Shown piece by piece: positions 30,890 through 38,554 of a stretch of DNA of 47,528 nt. Position 1 is the stretch's first letter. The number at the start of each line of letters is the position of its first letter. The position numbers were made by a program, and so were the translations under genes. The stretch comes from Micrococcales bacterium 73-13 (lineage in GTDB: Bacteria; Actinomycetota; Actinomycetes; Actinomycetales; Microbacteriaceae). The stretch lies in the NCBI GenBank assembly GCA_001898855.1, contig MKVN01000001.1, forward strand, positions 1-47,528, given 5' to 3'. The notes under the pieces were generated by a model. It was not told the origin of the DNA and ran no database searches. It saw only the letters and a program-made list of their open reading frames with translations.

Positions 30890-31210
30890 ATGAGTGATAT
30901 TCCAATCATGGATGACGAGATGGAGCGACGCATCGGCATCGCGATCCGTCAGTGGCGCATCGACGCCGGCCTCTCCCAGGACGAGCTCGCCGACCGCGCG
31001 AGCCTCTCGCGCTCCGCGGTGCAGGCGCTCGAGACCGGCCGCGGCTCGCGGCTGGCGACGCTCATCCGGGTGCTCCGGGCCCTCGACCGCGCCGACGCGC
31101 TGGACGCGCTCGCGCCGCGGACCGGGCCGTCCCCGATCGAGCAGCTCGCCGCGCAGCGCCGCGCCGACCGGAGGACGAGCCGCGCGCCGCGCGTGGGCCG
31201 CCGGGGCTGA
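30890..31210 (+). CDS. HipB-like XRE-family antitoxin / repressor
   Basis: A 106-residue protein with a Cro/C1 helix-turn-helix (about 14-70): GIAIRQWRIDAGLSQDELADRASLSRSAVQALETGRGSRLATLIRVLRAL in outline, the standard five-helix layout with L-S-Q in helix 2 and the recognition helix SRSAVQALE. The tail (75-106) is Arg-rich and probably disordered. It is followed 2 bp after its stop by a HipA kinase gene, the normal order antitoxin-toxin. Its 5' end and promoter are unusually AT-rich for this window. Expected role: bind HipA, neutralise it and repress the operon through the GATTC repeats. Confidence 0.88.
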   Translation: MSDIPIMDDEMERRIGIAIRQWRIDAGLSQDELADRASLSRSAVQALETGRGSRLATLIRVLRALDRADALDALAPRTGPSPIEQLAAQRRADRRTSRAPRVGRRG

Positions 31211-31212
31211 CC

Positions 31213-32517
31213 ATGGCGTTCGAGCACACCCGCGTCATCGAGGTCCGCTACGCCGGGCGCACCGTCGGCGCGCTCGCGCCGGGCGCCGGGGTCACCGCCT
31301 TCCAGTACGACGCGGCGTGGCTGCGCACCGGGACCGAGCTCGCGCCGTTCCTGATGCCGGTCTCCGGGGGTCCGCGCGTCTACGAGTTCCGCGGGCTGCG
31401 GGCGGAGACGTTCTTCACGCTGCCGCCGACCGTCGCCGACTCGCTCCCCGACCGCTTCGGCAACGCGCTCATCGACGCCTGGATGCAGCGACAGGGCATC
31501 ACCACCGGCGAGGTGACGCCGCTGGACCGGCTCGCCTACGTCGACGGCCGCGCGATGGGCGCGCTCGAGTTCGAGCCGGCGAACGGGCCGGCGGCCGAGC
31601 CGCCGACGATCATCGACCTCGCGGCGCTCACGGTCGCCGCGCGGGAGGCGGTCGCCGGTCGCATCGGCGACGACGACGCGGCGGTCGCCGCCGCGCTCCA
31701 GACGCTGCTGCAGGTGGGCACCTCCGCCGGCGGGGCGCGGCCGAAGGCCGTGCTCAACCTCGTCGACGCCACCGGCGAGTTCCGCTCCGGCGTGTTCCCG
31801 CCGCGGGCGGGCGAGTCGGCCTGGCTGCTCAAGTTCGACGGCGCGACCGACGAGGGCACGCTCGCCGAGTCCCGGCAGTACACCCGGATCGAGTACGCCT
31901 ACGCGCGGATGGCCGGCGCCGCCGGCATCGGGATGAGCGAGTCGCGGCTCCTGCACGAGGGCGGCCGGGCGCACTTCATGACCCGGCGCTTCGACCGCCC
32001 GGCTCCCGGCATCCGGGTGCACATGACGACGCTCTGCGGGATGCGCGCGCTCGACAACGACCTGGTCGGGGCGCACGACTACGCGCAGCTGTTCCAGACC
32101 GTCGTCGAGCTCGGGCTCGGCGAGGACGCGCTGGTCGAGGCGTTCCGCCGGATGGCGTTCAACGTGATGGCCGTCAACCACGACGACCACACCAAGAACC
32201 ACGCCTTCCTGATGGACGCCGAGGGGCGCTGGTCGCTCGCGCCGGCGTACGACGTGACGTACGCGAACGTCCCCGGGCACCCGTATCTCGGCCGGCACTG
32301 CCTCGGCGTCGACGGCGAGTACGTGCTCGTCGACCGGGACCGCATGCTCCGGCTCGCCGACCGCTTCGCCGTCCCGTACGCCAAGCGCGAGCTCGAGCGC
32401 GTGCGGGAGGCGGTCGAGCGCTGGCCGGAGTTCGCCGCCGAGGCGCAGGTGCCCGTCGAGCAGGTCGCCGCGATCGCGGCGGCGCACCGCACGCTCGGGC
32501 GCGGGATCGCGCCCTGA
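31213..32517 (+). CDS. HipA-like serine/threonine kinase toxin
   Basis: A 434-residue protein: N-terminal HipA_N (about 8-110, YAGRTVGALAPG ... FFTLPPTVADSLPDRFGNALIDAW) and C-terminal kinase lobe (165-400). The glycine-rich nucleotide loop is GTSAGGARPK (169-178); its serine could be the self-phosphorylation site as in E. coli HipA Ser150. Catalytic residues are present: Asp324 and Asn329 in NHDDHTKN and the metal-binding Asp347 in APAYDV. The protein therefore looks intact. E. coli HipA phosphorylates glutamyl-tRNA synthetase and causes growth arrest/persistence; other HipAs hit different targets, so none is claimed. No Shine-Dalgarno is needed if coupled to hipB, 2 bp upstream. Confidence 0.93.
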   Translation: MAFEHTRVIEVRYAGRTVGALAPGAGVTAFQYDAAWLRTGTELAPFLMPVSGGPRVYEFRGLRAETFFTLPPTVADSLPDRFGNALIDAWMQRQGITTGEVTPLDRLAYVDGRAMGALEFEPANGPAAEPPTIIDLAALTVAAREAVAGRIGDDDAAVAAALQTLLQVGTSAGGARPKAVLNLVDATGEFRSGVFPPRAGESAWLLKFDGATDEGTLAESRQYTRIEYAYARMAGAAGIGMSESRLLHEGGRAHFMTRRFDRPAPGIRVHMTTLCGMRALDNDLVGAHDYAQLFQTVVELGLGEDALVEAFRRMAFNVMAVNHDDHTKNHAFLMDAEGRWSLAPAYDVTYANVPGHPYLGRHCLGVDGEYVLVDRDRMLRLADRFAVPYAKRELERVREAVERWPEFAAEAQVPVEQVAAIAAAHRTLGRGIAP

Positions 32518-32540
32518 GCCGGCCGGCGGGCCCGGCCGCG

Positions 32541-32552
32541 TAGCCTCGATCC
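32541..32552 (+). promoter_or_regulatory. leaderless promoter of rlmC
   Basis: TAGCCT at 32541-32546, then CGATCC and the ATG. It separates rlmC transcription from the toxin-antitoxin pair. Confidence 0.55.
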
Positions 32553-33728
32553 ATGCGGTGCGGCTACCACGAGCGGGGCGAGTGCCGGTCCTGCACGCTG
32601 ATGGGCACGCCGCACCGGGCGCAGCTCGCGGCGAAGGAGCACCGCGTCCGCGCGCTCGTCGACCGCCCCGGCCTGGCGTGGCTGCCGGCGGTCGCCGGCC
32701 CGGAGGACGGCTTCCGGAACAAGGCGAAGATGGTCGTCGGCGGCACCGTCGCGGCGCCGACGCTCGGCATCCTCGACCCCGATCGGCACGGCGTCGACCT
32801 GCGCGAGTGCGGCATCCTCGACCCGGCGATCGTCGCGGCGCTGCCGGCGCTGGCACGGTTCGTCACGCGCGCCGGGCTCGTGCCGTACGACGTGAACGCA
32901 CGGCGCGGCGAGCTGAAGCACGTCATCACCACCGCGGCGCCGGACGGCGAGCTCATGACGAGATTCGTGCTCCGCTCGACCGAGTCGCTGCCCCGCGTCC
33001 GGAAGCACCTGCCGGCGCTGCTCGCGGAGGTCCCGCGGCTCCGCGTCGCGACCGCGAACCTGCTGCCCGCGCACGCCGCGGTGCTCGAGGGCGAGGAGGA
33101 GATCGCGCTCACCGAGGCGACCGAGCTGCGGATGCCGGTCGCCGGGATCGCGCTGCGGCTGCCGCCGCGGGCGTTCTTCCAGACGAACACCGCGATCGCG
33201 GCGGCGCTCTACCGGCAGGCGCGGGCGTGGGCGGATCGGGCCCTCCGACCCGAGCCGGCGGACCGCGCCCACCGGATCTGGGACCTGTACTGCGGCATCG
33301 GCGGCTTCGCGCTCTCGCTCGCGGAGCCGGGACGCGAGGTCGTCGGCATCGAGACCGGCGCCGAGGCGATCCGGGCCGCGACGCGAGCCGCCGCCGAGGC
33401 GGGGATCCGGGCGACGACGTTCCTCGCGGCCGACGCGACCCGCTGGGCCCGGGAGCAGTCCGCCGCGCCCGACCTGGTCGTGGTCAACCCGCCGCGGCGG
33501 GGCCTCGGCGACGAGCTCGCCGACTGGATCGAGGCCTCCGGCGTCCCGAGCGTGGTCTACTCGAGCTGCAACCCGGACACCCTCGCCCGCGATCTCGCCC
33601 GGATGCCCTCGCTGCGCCCGAGGGAGGCGCGCGTCTTCGACATGTTCCCCCAGACGGAGCACCTCGAGGTCATGGTCCTGCTCGAGAGGAGGCAGGAATT
33701 CCCCGACATCGCCGCCGCGGCGGGCTAG
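32553..33728 (+). CDS. rlmC: 23S rRNA (uracil-C5)-methyltransferase, RlmC-like
   Basis: A 391-residue RumA/RumB-type enzyme that methylates C5 of a uridine in 23S rRNA (U747 in E. coli) using SAM. The iron-sulfur cysteines are Cys3, Cys11, Cys14 and Cys86 (MRCGYHERGECRSC and LRECGI). SAM-binding DLYCGIGG is at 244-251, substrate residues are in VVNPPRRGLG, the nucleophile is Cys339 in YSSCNPDTLARDL, and the general base Glu lies in FPQTEHLEVM. The absence of an N-terminal TRAM domain and the short Cys-start fit RlmC rather than RlmD. The stop shares CTAG with the convergent htpX stop. Confidence 0.93.
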   Translation: MRCGYHERGECRSCTLMGTPHRAQLAAKEHRVRALVDRPGLAWLPAVAGPEDGFRNKAKMVVGGTVAAPTLGILDPDRHGVDLRECGILDPAIVAALPALARFVTRAGLVPYDVNARRGELKHVITTAAPDGELMTRFVLRSTESLPRVRKHLPALLAEVPRLRVATANLLPAHAAVLEGEEEIALTEATELRMPVAGIALRLPPRAFFQTNTAIAAALYRQARAWADRALRPEPADRAHRIWDLYCGIGGFALSLAEPGREVVGIETGAEAIRAATRAAAEAGIRATTFLAADATRWAREQSAAPDLVVVNPPRRGLGDELADWIEASGVPSVVYSSCNPDTLARDLARMPSLRPREARVFDMFPQTEHLEVMVLLERRQEFPDIAAAAG

Positions 33729-34603
33729 AAGCCGGCGCCGATCCTCCGCAGCCGCTCGACGCGCTCCGCGATCGGCGGGTGGGTCGCGAACAGTCGCGCC
33801 ATGAACCCCGGCTTGTTCGGATCGGAGATCCACATGTGCGCCATCGAGGTGTTCTGCCGGGCCATCGGACGGCCGTAGGCCTGGAGCTTCTCGAGGGCAC
33901 GGGCGAGCCCCTCCGGGTACCGCGTCGTCAGCGCGCCGGTCGCGTCCGCGAGGTACTCGCGCTGGCGGGAGATCGCCGCCTGCACGACCGCGGCGAGCAG
34001 CGGCGCGACGATCATCGCGACCAGGCCGAAGATGAGCAGGATCGGCCCGCCGTTGTTCCTCGAGCCGCGGCCGCCGAAGATCGCCATCCGCAGCAGCAGG
34101 TCGGCGATCATGCCGACCGCGACGACGAGGCCGAAGACGATCATCGAGACGCGGATGTCGTAGTTGCGCACGTGCCCGAGCTCGTGCGCCATCACGCCCT
34201 CGAGCTCGGTGTCCTCCATCAGGTCGAGCAGCCCGGTCGTCGCCGCGACGGCGGCGTGCTTCGGGTCGCGGCCGGTCGCGAACGCGTTCGGCGCCGGGTC
34301 GTCGATGACGAACACCCGCGGCATCGGCGTGCCGGTGGTGATGCAGAGGTTCTCCACGATCCGCCACAGTCGCGGGTCGTCGGCCTTCTGGATCTCGCGG
34401 GCGCCGGAGATCGCGAGCGCCTCCGCGGAGGCCGCGAAGTACTGGATCAGCGCGTAGGCCGCCGCGATCACGACGACGACGATCGCGATCGTCCAGCTCC
34501 GGTAGATCCACGCCGCGAGCGCGCCGAGCCCCCCGATGATGATGAGGAAGAACAGCAGGATCAGGACGGTGTTGACCTTGTTCTTCCGGACCGCGGAGTA
34601 CAA
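33725..34603 (-). CDS. htpX: M48 family membrane metalloprotease HtpX
   Basis: A 292-residue zinc protease of membrane-protein quality control. Two N-terminal helices (about 12-31 and 37-57), the zinc motif HELGH at 140-144, two more hydrophobic segments (about 152-173 and 186-212) and the third ligand Glu in SRQREYLADATGAL. The active site faces the cytoplasm. The start is an uncommon TTG giving MYSAVRKNKVNTV, which matches the family N-terminus; GAGGA lies 9 nt upstream and no ATG/GTG fits. It lies 26 bp behind lemA, the usual lemA-htpX operon. Confidence 0.94.
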   Translation of the reverse strand: MYSAVRKNKVNTVLILLFFLIIIGGLGALAAWIYRSWTIAIVVVVIAAAYALIQYFAASAEALAISGAREIQKADDPRLWRIVENLCITTGTPMPRVFVIDDPAPNAFATGRDPKHAAVAATTGLLDLMEDTELEGVMAHELGHVRNYDIRVSMIVFGLVVAVGMIADLLLRMAIFGGRGSRNNGGPILLIFGLVAMIVAPLLAAVVQAAISRQREYLADATGALTTRYPEGLARALEKLQAYGRPMARQNTSMAHMWISDPNKPGFMARLFATHPPIAERVERLRRIGAGF

Positions 34604-34629
34604 CTAGCTGCGTCCTCGTGCCGCGCCGG

Positions 34630-35208
34630 TCAGAACTGCACGCGCGGCGGCTCGGCGATCGCCGCGGCGTCGGCGACCTCGAAGAACTCGCGCTCCCCGA
34701 AGCCGAGGCGACGGGCGATCAGGTTGTTCGGGAAGACCCGGATCTTCGTGTTGAGCTCCCGCACGCCGCCGTTGTAGAACCGGCGCGAGGCCTGGATCTT
34801 GTCCTCGGTGTCGACGAGCTCGCCCTGCAGCTGGAGGAAGTTCTGGCTCGCCTGCAGCTGGGGGTAGGACTCGGCGACCGCGAACAGCGACTTGAGGGCG
34901 CCCTGCAGCGCCCCGTCGGCCTGCGCGGCCTGGCCGGGCGTCAGCCCCGGCGCGATGGTCGCGGCGCGGGCCGCCGTGACGCTCTCGAACACCGCCTTCT
35001 CGTGCGCCGCGTAGCCCTTGACCGTCTCGATGAGGTTCGGGATCAGGTCCGCCCGGCGCTTGAGCTGCACGGTGATGTCGCTCCACGCCTCGTCGACGCG
35101 GACCTTGAGCGTGACCAGGCCGTTGTAGGTCGCCCAGTAGAAGATGCCGACGATGATGCCGAGCAGCACGATCACGCCGATGAGGATCCAGAGCCAGAGA
35201 AGGTCCAT
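34630..35208 (-). CDS. lemA: LemA family protein
   Basis: A 192-residue protein with one N-terminal membrane helix (about 3-27, LLWLWILIGVIVLLGIIVGIFYW) and a four-helix bundle. Conserved LemA phrases are YNGLVTLKVRVDEAWSDITVQLKRRADLIPNLIETVKGYA, ARAA, the SYPQLQASQNFLQLQGEL block and the C-terminal ARRLGFGEREFFEVADA. Function is not well known; it commonly travels with HtpX, as here. The ATG follows TAGACT (35215-35220) by 6 nt. A tRNA gene ends 48 bp upstream on the same strand. Confidence 0.96.
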   Translation of the reverse strand: MDLLWLWILIGVIVLLGIIVGIFYWATYNGLVTLKVRVDEAWSDITVQLKRRADLIPNLIETVKGYAAHEKAVFESVTAARAATIAPGLTPGQAAQADGALQGALKSLFAVAESYPQLQASQNFLQLQGELVDTEDKIQASRRFYNGGVRELNTKIRVFPNNLIARRLGFGEREFFEVADAAAIAEPPRVQF

Positions 35209-35220
35209 GGCGGGAGTCTA
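35209..35220 (-). promoter_or_regulatory. leaderless promoter of lemA-htpX
   Basis: TAGACT at 35215-35220, then CCCGCC and the ATG. Confidence 0.55.
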
Positions 35221-35255
35221 CGGGGTGCCACCGGCGAGCGGGCTGGGATTCGCCG

Positions 35256-35328
35256 TGCCCCGACTCGGACTCGAACCGAGACTGGAGCGGGTTTAAGCCG
35301 CCTGCCTCTGCCGTTGGGCTACCGGGGC
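35256..35328 (-). tRNA. tRNA with UAA anticodon (nominal tRNA-Leu), class I structure
   Basis: A 73-nt cloverleaf: acceptor GCCCCGG/TCGGGGC (one G-T at pair 7-66), D arm GCC/GGC with GG in the loop, anticodon stem GGCGG/CCGCT, anticodon loop CTTAAAC with TAA at 34-36, variable loop CCAGT, T arm CTCGG-TTCGAGT-CCGAG, discriminator A73; CCA is not encoded. The stems are perfectly formed, so this is not a decayed gene. Odd: leucine tRNAs are class II with a long variable arm, but here it is 5 nt. The charged amino acid is therefore uncertain. TACGCT (35335-35340) ends 6 nt before G1, suggesting transcription starts at the mature 5' end. Confidence 0.88.
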
Positions 35329-35340
35329 GGCTTCAGCGTA
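35329..35340 (-). promoter_or_regulatory. promoter of the tRNA(UAA) gene
   Basis: TACGCT at 35335-35340 is followed by six bases (GAAGCC) and then the first tRNA base. The spacing is the same as for the leaderless mRNAs of this window. No clear -35. Confidence 0.45.
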
Positions 35341-35366
35341 GCGGGAGCGCGCGCGCCCGGATCGGG

Positions 35367-36755
35367 TCAGCCGGCCTTCCCGGCCGGGGCGCCGGAGCCC
35401 GCGGCGGACGACGGCTCGGGCTCGGTCGCCCGGGACCGCGACTTCGGGCGCATCGCGTACTCCTGGAAGACCGCGCGCGGCCGGCCGAGGGCGAGCGAGG
35501 CGATGTCGCGGCCCAGGAAGAAGTTCCAGAACCAGCCGGAGGAGACGCGGATCTTCCGCTCCCAGGTCGGGATCGCGAAGCCGTGGTACGTCCGGTGGGC
35601 GATCCAGGCCGGGAAGCCGCGGAGCGAGAACCGGCCCTTCTGCATGACGCCGTCGTAGAGGCCGAGGCCGGCGACGGCGCCGAGGTTCTTGTGGAAGTAG
35701 TCGATCGTCGCCTCGCCGCGCATCACCGCGACGATGTTCTTCGCGAGCCGCTTCGCCTGCCGCACCGCGTGCTGGGCGTTCGGCACGCAGAGCCCGCCGT
35801 AGCCGTCCCCGGACAGGTCCGGGACCGCCGCGACGTCGCCGGCCGTCCACACGTCGGGCACCACGTCGCCGTTCGCGTCGACGACCCGCAGGTCGGCCTG
35901 CGCGGTGATCCGGCCGCGGTCGTCCTGCGGCAGCCCGAAGGCCTTCGCGGAGGGATGCGCCATGACGCCGGCGGTCCACACCAGCAGGTCGGTCTGGTAG
36001 GCGGTCCCGTCGGAGAGCTCGATCACGCCGTTCTCGGCGGACACCAGCTGGGTGTTCAGCCGCACGCTGACGCCGCGCTTCTCCAGGTCCCGGACCACCC
36101 ACTCGGCGGTGCGCTCCGAGACCTCCGGCATGATCCGGCCCATCGCCTCGATGAGGTCGAAGCTCGTCTCCTCCCACGAGATCGTCGGGTACTTGTGGAC
36201 GAGGTAGGAGGAGAGGCTGCGCAGCTCGGCGACGGTCTCGACCCCGGCGAAGCCGCCGCCGACGACTGTGACGTTGAGCAGCCGGCGCTTCAGCGGCGAG
36301 TCCCGCAGGTTCGACGCGCGGTTGAAGTTGCCGAGCAGGCGGTCGCGGACGCCGACGGCCTCCTCGATGTTCTTCATCCCGAACGCGGTGTCCGCGACGC
36401 CGGGGATGGGGAAGGTCCTCGTCACCGAGCCGGCGGTGACCACGAGGATGTCGTAGGGCTCCTGCCAAGGGTCGCCGTCCTGCGGCGTGATGGTCGCCAC
36501 CTTCGCCTCGGGGTCGACCGCGGTCACCCGGGCGCTGACGATCCGGGTGCGCTTGAGGTGCCGACGGTACGGGACGACCGCGTGCCGGGACTCGATCGAC
36601 GCCGCTGCGACCTCGGGCAGGAACGGCTGGTAGGTCATGTAGGAGAGCGGGTCGACGAGGACCACCGATGCCTCGCCTCGGCGGAGGTGCTTCTCGAGCT
36701 TCCAAGCGGTGTAGAAACCGGCGTAGCCGCCGCCGACGATCAGGATCTTGGGCAC
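35367..36755 (-). CDS. ndh: type 2 NADH dehydrogenase (NDH-2)
   Basis: A 462-residue FAD enzyme passing electrons from NADH to menaquinone without proton pumping. The FAD fold is KILIVGGGYAGFYTAWKLE at the N-terminus; the NADH fold is NVTVVGGGFAGVETVAEL; DVWTAGDVAAVPD closes FAD binding. The C-terminus (IRVSSGWFWNFFLGRDIASL) is the amphipathic membrane-association region, followed by a Ser/Ala-rich tail. I use GTG at 36755 (MPKILIVGGG) rather than ATG six codons earlier because AGGGGA within that stretch is the natural ribosome site. The probable -10 TAGACT (36825-36830) overlaps the stop codon of the upstream S8 gene. Confidence 0.95.
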   Translation of the reverse strand: MPKILIVGGGYAGFYTAWKLEKHLRRGEASVVLVDPLSYMTYQPFLPEVAAASIESRHAVVPYRRHLKRTRIVSARVTAVDPEAKVATITPQDGDPWQEPYDILVVTAGSVTRTFPIPGVADTAFGMKNIEEAVGVRDRLLGNFNRASNLRDSPLKRRLLNVTVVGGGFAGVETVAELRSLSSYLVHKYPTISWEETSFDLIEAMGRIMPEVSERTAEWVVRDLEKRGVSVRLNTQLVSAENGVIELSDGTAYQTDLLVWTAGVMAHPSAKAFGLPQDDRGRITAQADLRVVDANGDVVPDVWTAGDVAAVPDLSGDGYGGLCVPNAQHAVRQAKRLAKNIVAVMRGEATIDYFHKNLGAVAGLGLYDGVMQKGRFSLRGFPAWIAHRTYHGFAIPTWERKIRVSSGWFWNFFLGRDIASLALGRPRAVFQEYAMRPKSRSRATEPEPSSAAGSGAPAGKAG

Positions 36756-36824
36756 GTGGTGGGTTCCCCTCATGGGCTCCGCGGCCGGCTCTGCGCAGCC
36801 GAGGTCGCCCTGTTCGACCCGAAG

Positions 36825-36830
36825 AGTCTA
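36825..36830 (-). promoter_or_regulatory. -10 box of ndh overlapping the S8 protease stop codon
   Basis: The minus-strand hexamer TAGACT begins with the TAG stop of the protease gene. It would give ndh its own start with a leader of about 65 nt. Confidence 0.45.
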
Positions 36831-38084
36831 GCGGCCGCGACGGGTGCCTTCCGCCTGGCGGATGGCCCACACGGCGAGGCCGGCGACGCCGGCGACGAAC
36901 AGCAGCACGGCGAGCGCGCCCGGTCCGACGGTGCGCAGCAGCTCGATCGGAGCGACCAGCACCCCCGCCGGCCCCCCGGTGGCCGGCGCGGCCAGCGGGT
37001 CGGGCTGCGGCACGACGACGACCGGGGTCGGGATCGCGGCCGGGCTCAGCGCGGTCGGGCGGTAGACGTTGATCCAGTCGGCGAGGCTGCCCATCGGGTT
37101 CGCCGTCACCGGCGGCACGTCCGCGCTCACCGCGGCGGCGGCGTCGATCAGCCCGTAGCCGTAGTAGGGGTCGTAGCCGGCGTCGCCCCGGTCGTGCGCG
37201 GTCGTCACGATGCGGTTGATGACGTTCGCGACGTCGAGGTCCGGGTGGGCGGCGCGCACCAGCGCGACGATGCCGGCGACGATCGGCGCGGCGCCGCTCG
37301 TGCCGCTCCAGGCGAGGTAGGTGCCGCCCGGCGCGGCGCCGACGAGCTCCTCGCTCGGCGCGGCGATCGCGACGGTGATGCCCTGCGACGAGGCGTCGAA
37401 GCTCGCGACGCCGTCGCGGTCGACGCCGGCCACCGTCAGCACTCCCGGCATCGTCGCCGGCGCGCCGACGACGGTCGTCCCGGAGCCGCGGTTGCCGGCC
37501 GCCGCGACGATGACGACGTCGTGGTCGGCCGCGTAGGAGAACGCGTCGTCCCAGGAGACCGGCCACTCCAGCGTGTTCCGCGTCAGCGACATGTTGATCA
37601 CCTGGGCGCCGTGGTCGACCGCGTAGCGGACGGCGGCGGCGATCTGCTCGTCCGAGTCGACGGCGCCCTCGCCGAGCGTGATCGACAGCGGCAGGATCTT
37701 CGCCGCCGGCGCGGCGCCGATCAGGCCCGCGTTCGTCCCGGTCCCGCGGCCGGCGGCCATCGAGGCGACCAGCGTGCCGTGCTCGGAGTCCTCGGACCCG
37801 ACCGGCGCCCAGCCGCGGTAGTCGCCCAGGCCGGAGAAGTCGGCGCCGGGCAGCACCGCGCCCTTGAGGTCGGGCACGTTCGGGTCGACGCCGGTGTCGA
37901 TGACGGCGATCGTGATGCCCTGGCCCTGGGTGACCGCCCAGGCGTCGCGGATGCCGTACTCGGTGAGCCAGTACTCGGCGTTGCGGATGTAGTCGGCCGA
38001 GGCCGCGGCCGCGGGGCCGATCGCCAGCAGGGCGGCGACCGGCAGCGCGAGCAGCCAGCGCCGGCTCAGTCGTCCGCCGCGCAT
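36828..38084 (-). CDS. membrane-anchored subtilisin-like S8 protease (mycosin-like)
   Basis: A 418-residue secreted protease. Residues 1-30 are a signal peptide (RRWLLALPVAALLAIGPAAAASA|D). The catalytic triad is Asp63 (AVIDTGVD), His102 (DSEHGTLVAS) and Ser263 (SGTSGAAP), with the oxyanion Asn198 (AAGN). A Pro/Ala-rich linker (about 350-385) leads to a C-terminal membrane helix (about 390-410) and a basic tail RRGR, so the protease faces outward. This layout is that of mycosins, but no ESX genes are nearby. The ATG follows GGAGGTG and lies 19 bp inside the end of DUF501, so translation is coupled to the ftsB-DUF501 operon. Confidence 0.92.
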   Translation of the reverse strand: MRGGRLSRRWLLALPVAALLAIGPAAAASADYIRNAEYWLTEYGIRDAWAVTQGQGITIAVIDTGVDPNVPDLKGAVLPGADFSGLGDYRGWAPVGSEDSEHGTLVASMAAGRGTGTNAGLIGAAPAAKILPLSITLGEGAVDSDEQIAAAVRYAVDHGAQVINMSLTRNTLEWPVSWDDAFSYAADHDVVIVAAAGNRGSGTTVVGAPATMPGVLTVAGVDRDGVASFDASSQGITVAIAAPSEELVGAAPGGTYLAWSGTSGAAPIVAGIVALVRAAHPDLDVANVINRIVTTAHDRGDAGYDPYYGYGLIDAAAAVSADVPPVTANPMGSLADWINVYRPTALSPAAIPTPVVVVPQPDPLAAPATGGPAGVLVAPIELLRTVGPGALAVLLFVAGVAGLAVWAIRQAEGTRRGR

Positions 38085-38554
38085 GCGCACACCTCCGGGC
38101 TCCAGTCGCAGTCCGCGAGCGCGAGGTCGCCGATCGGGTTGACGCCGGGGCCGGCGGCGAGCGCGTGCGCGACGAGCGCGTGCAGGCACTTGACCCGCTC
38201 CGGCATGCCGCCGGCCGAGACGTCCGCCAGCTCCGGGACGACGCCCTGCGCCTCCCGGTCGGCGAGGTACGCCAGGTGCGCCGCGCGGTAGGCGGCCGCG
38301 ACCTCGCCGGTCAGCATCGCCTGGTAGTCCGCCATCCGTCCGGCGGCCTCGAGCCGGGACGCGGCGGCGGTCGCCGCCGGGTGGGTGAGGTAGTAGAACG
38401 TCGGGAACGGCGTGCCGTCGGCGAGCCGCGGCCGGGTCGTCACGACCGTCGGCCGCCCGCAGGCGCAGCGGGCGGCGACCGCGATCACGTCCCGGGCCGG
38501 CCGGCCGAGCTGGCGGCCGACGGCGACGAGGTCCCGCTCGGCGACGGCCGTCAT
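38066..38554 (-). CDS. DUF501 family protein
   Basis: A 162-residue cytoplasmic protein. The opening DLVAVGRQLGRPARDVIAVAARCACGRPTVVTTRPRL and the following FPTFYYLTHPAATAAASRLEA, MPERVKCLHALVAHALA and NPIGDLAL are the DUF501 conserved blocks. Cysteines in CACG, VKCLH and the CDW...CAC tail suggest metal binding (inference). Function unknown; the gene nearly always follows eno and the FtsB/DivIC-like gene in actinobacteria, as here. The start overlaps the ftsB stop (ATGA), and its 3' end contains the start of the S8 protease. Confidence 0.95.
   Translation of the reverse strand: MTAVAERDLVAVGRQLGRPARDVIAVAARCACGRPTVVTTRPRLADGTPFPTFYYLTHPAATAAASRLEAAGRMADYQAMLTGEVAAAYRAAHLAYLADREAQGVVPELADVSAGGMPERVKCLHALVAHALAAGPGVNPIGDLALADCDWSPEVCACAADD

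Noticed and set aside
30890-32517. A wider defence island around the HipBA pair
   Set aside because: Neighbours are a DNA glycosylase and an rRNA methyltransferase with their own promoters; no integrase, restriction or nuclease-helicase cluster is visible.
36828-38084. A type VII (ESX) secretion locus around the mycosin-like protease
   Set aside because: No EccA-E, WXG100 or PE/PPE-like genes occur in the neighbourhood.
35583-38291. 902-codon open frame opposite ndh and the S8 protease
   Set aside because: Antisense shadow; ndh and the protease have complete cofactor and catalytic motifs.
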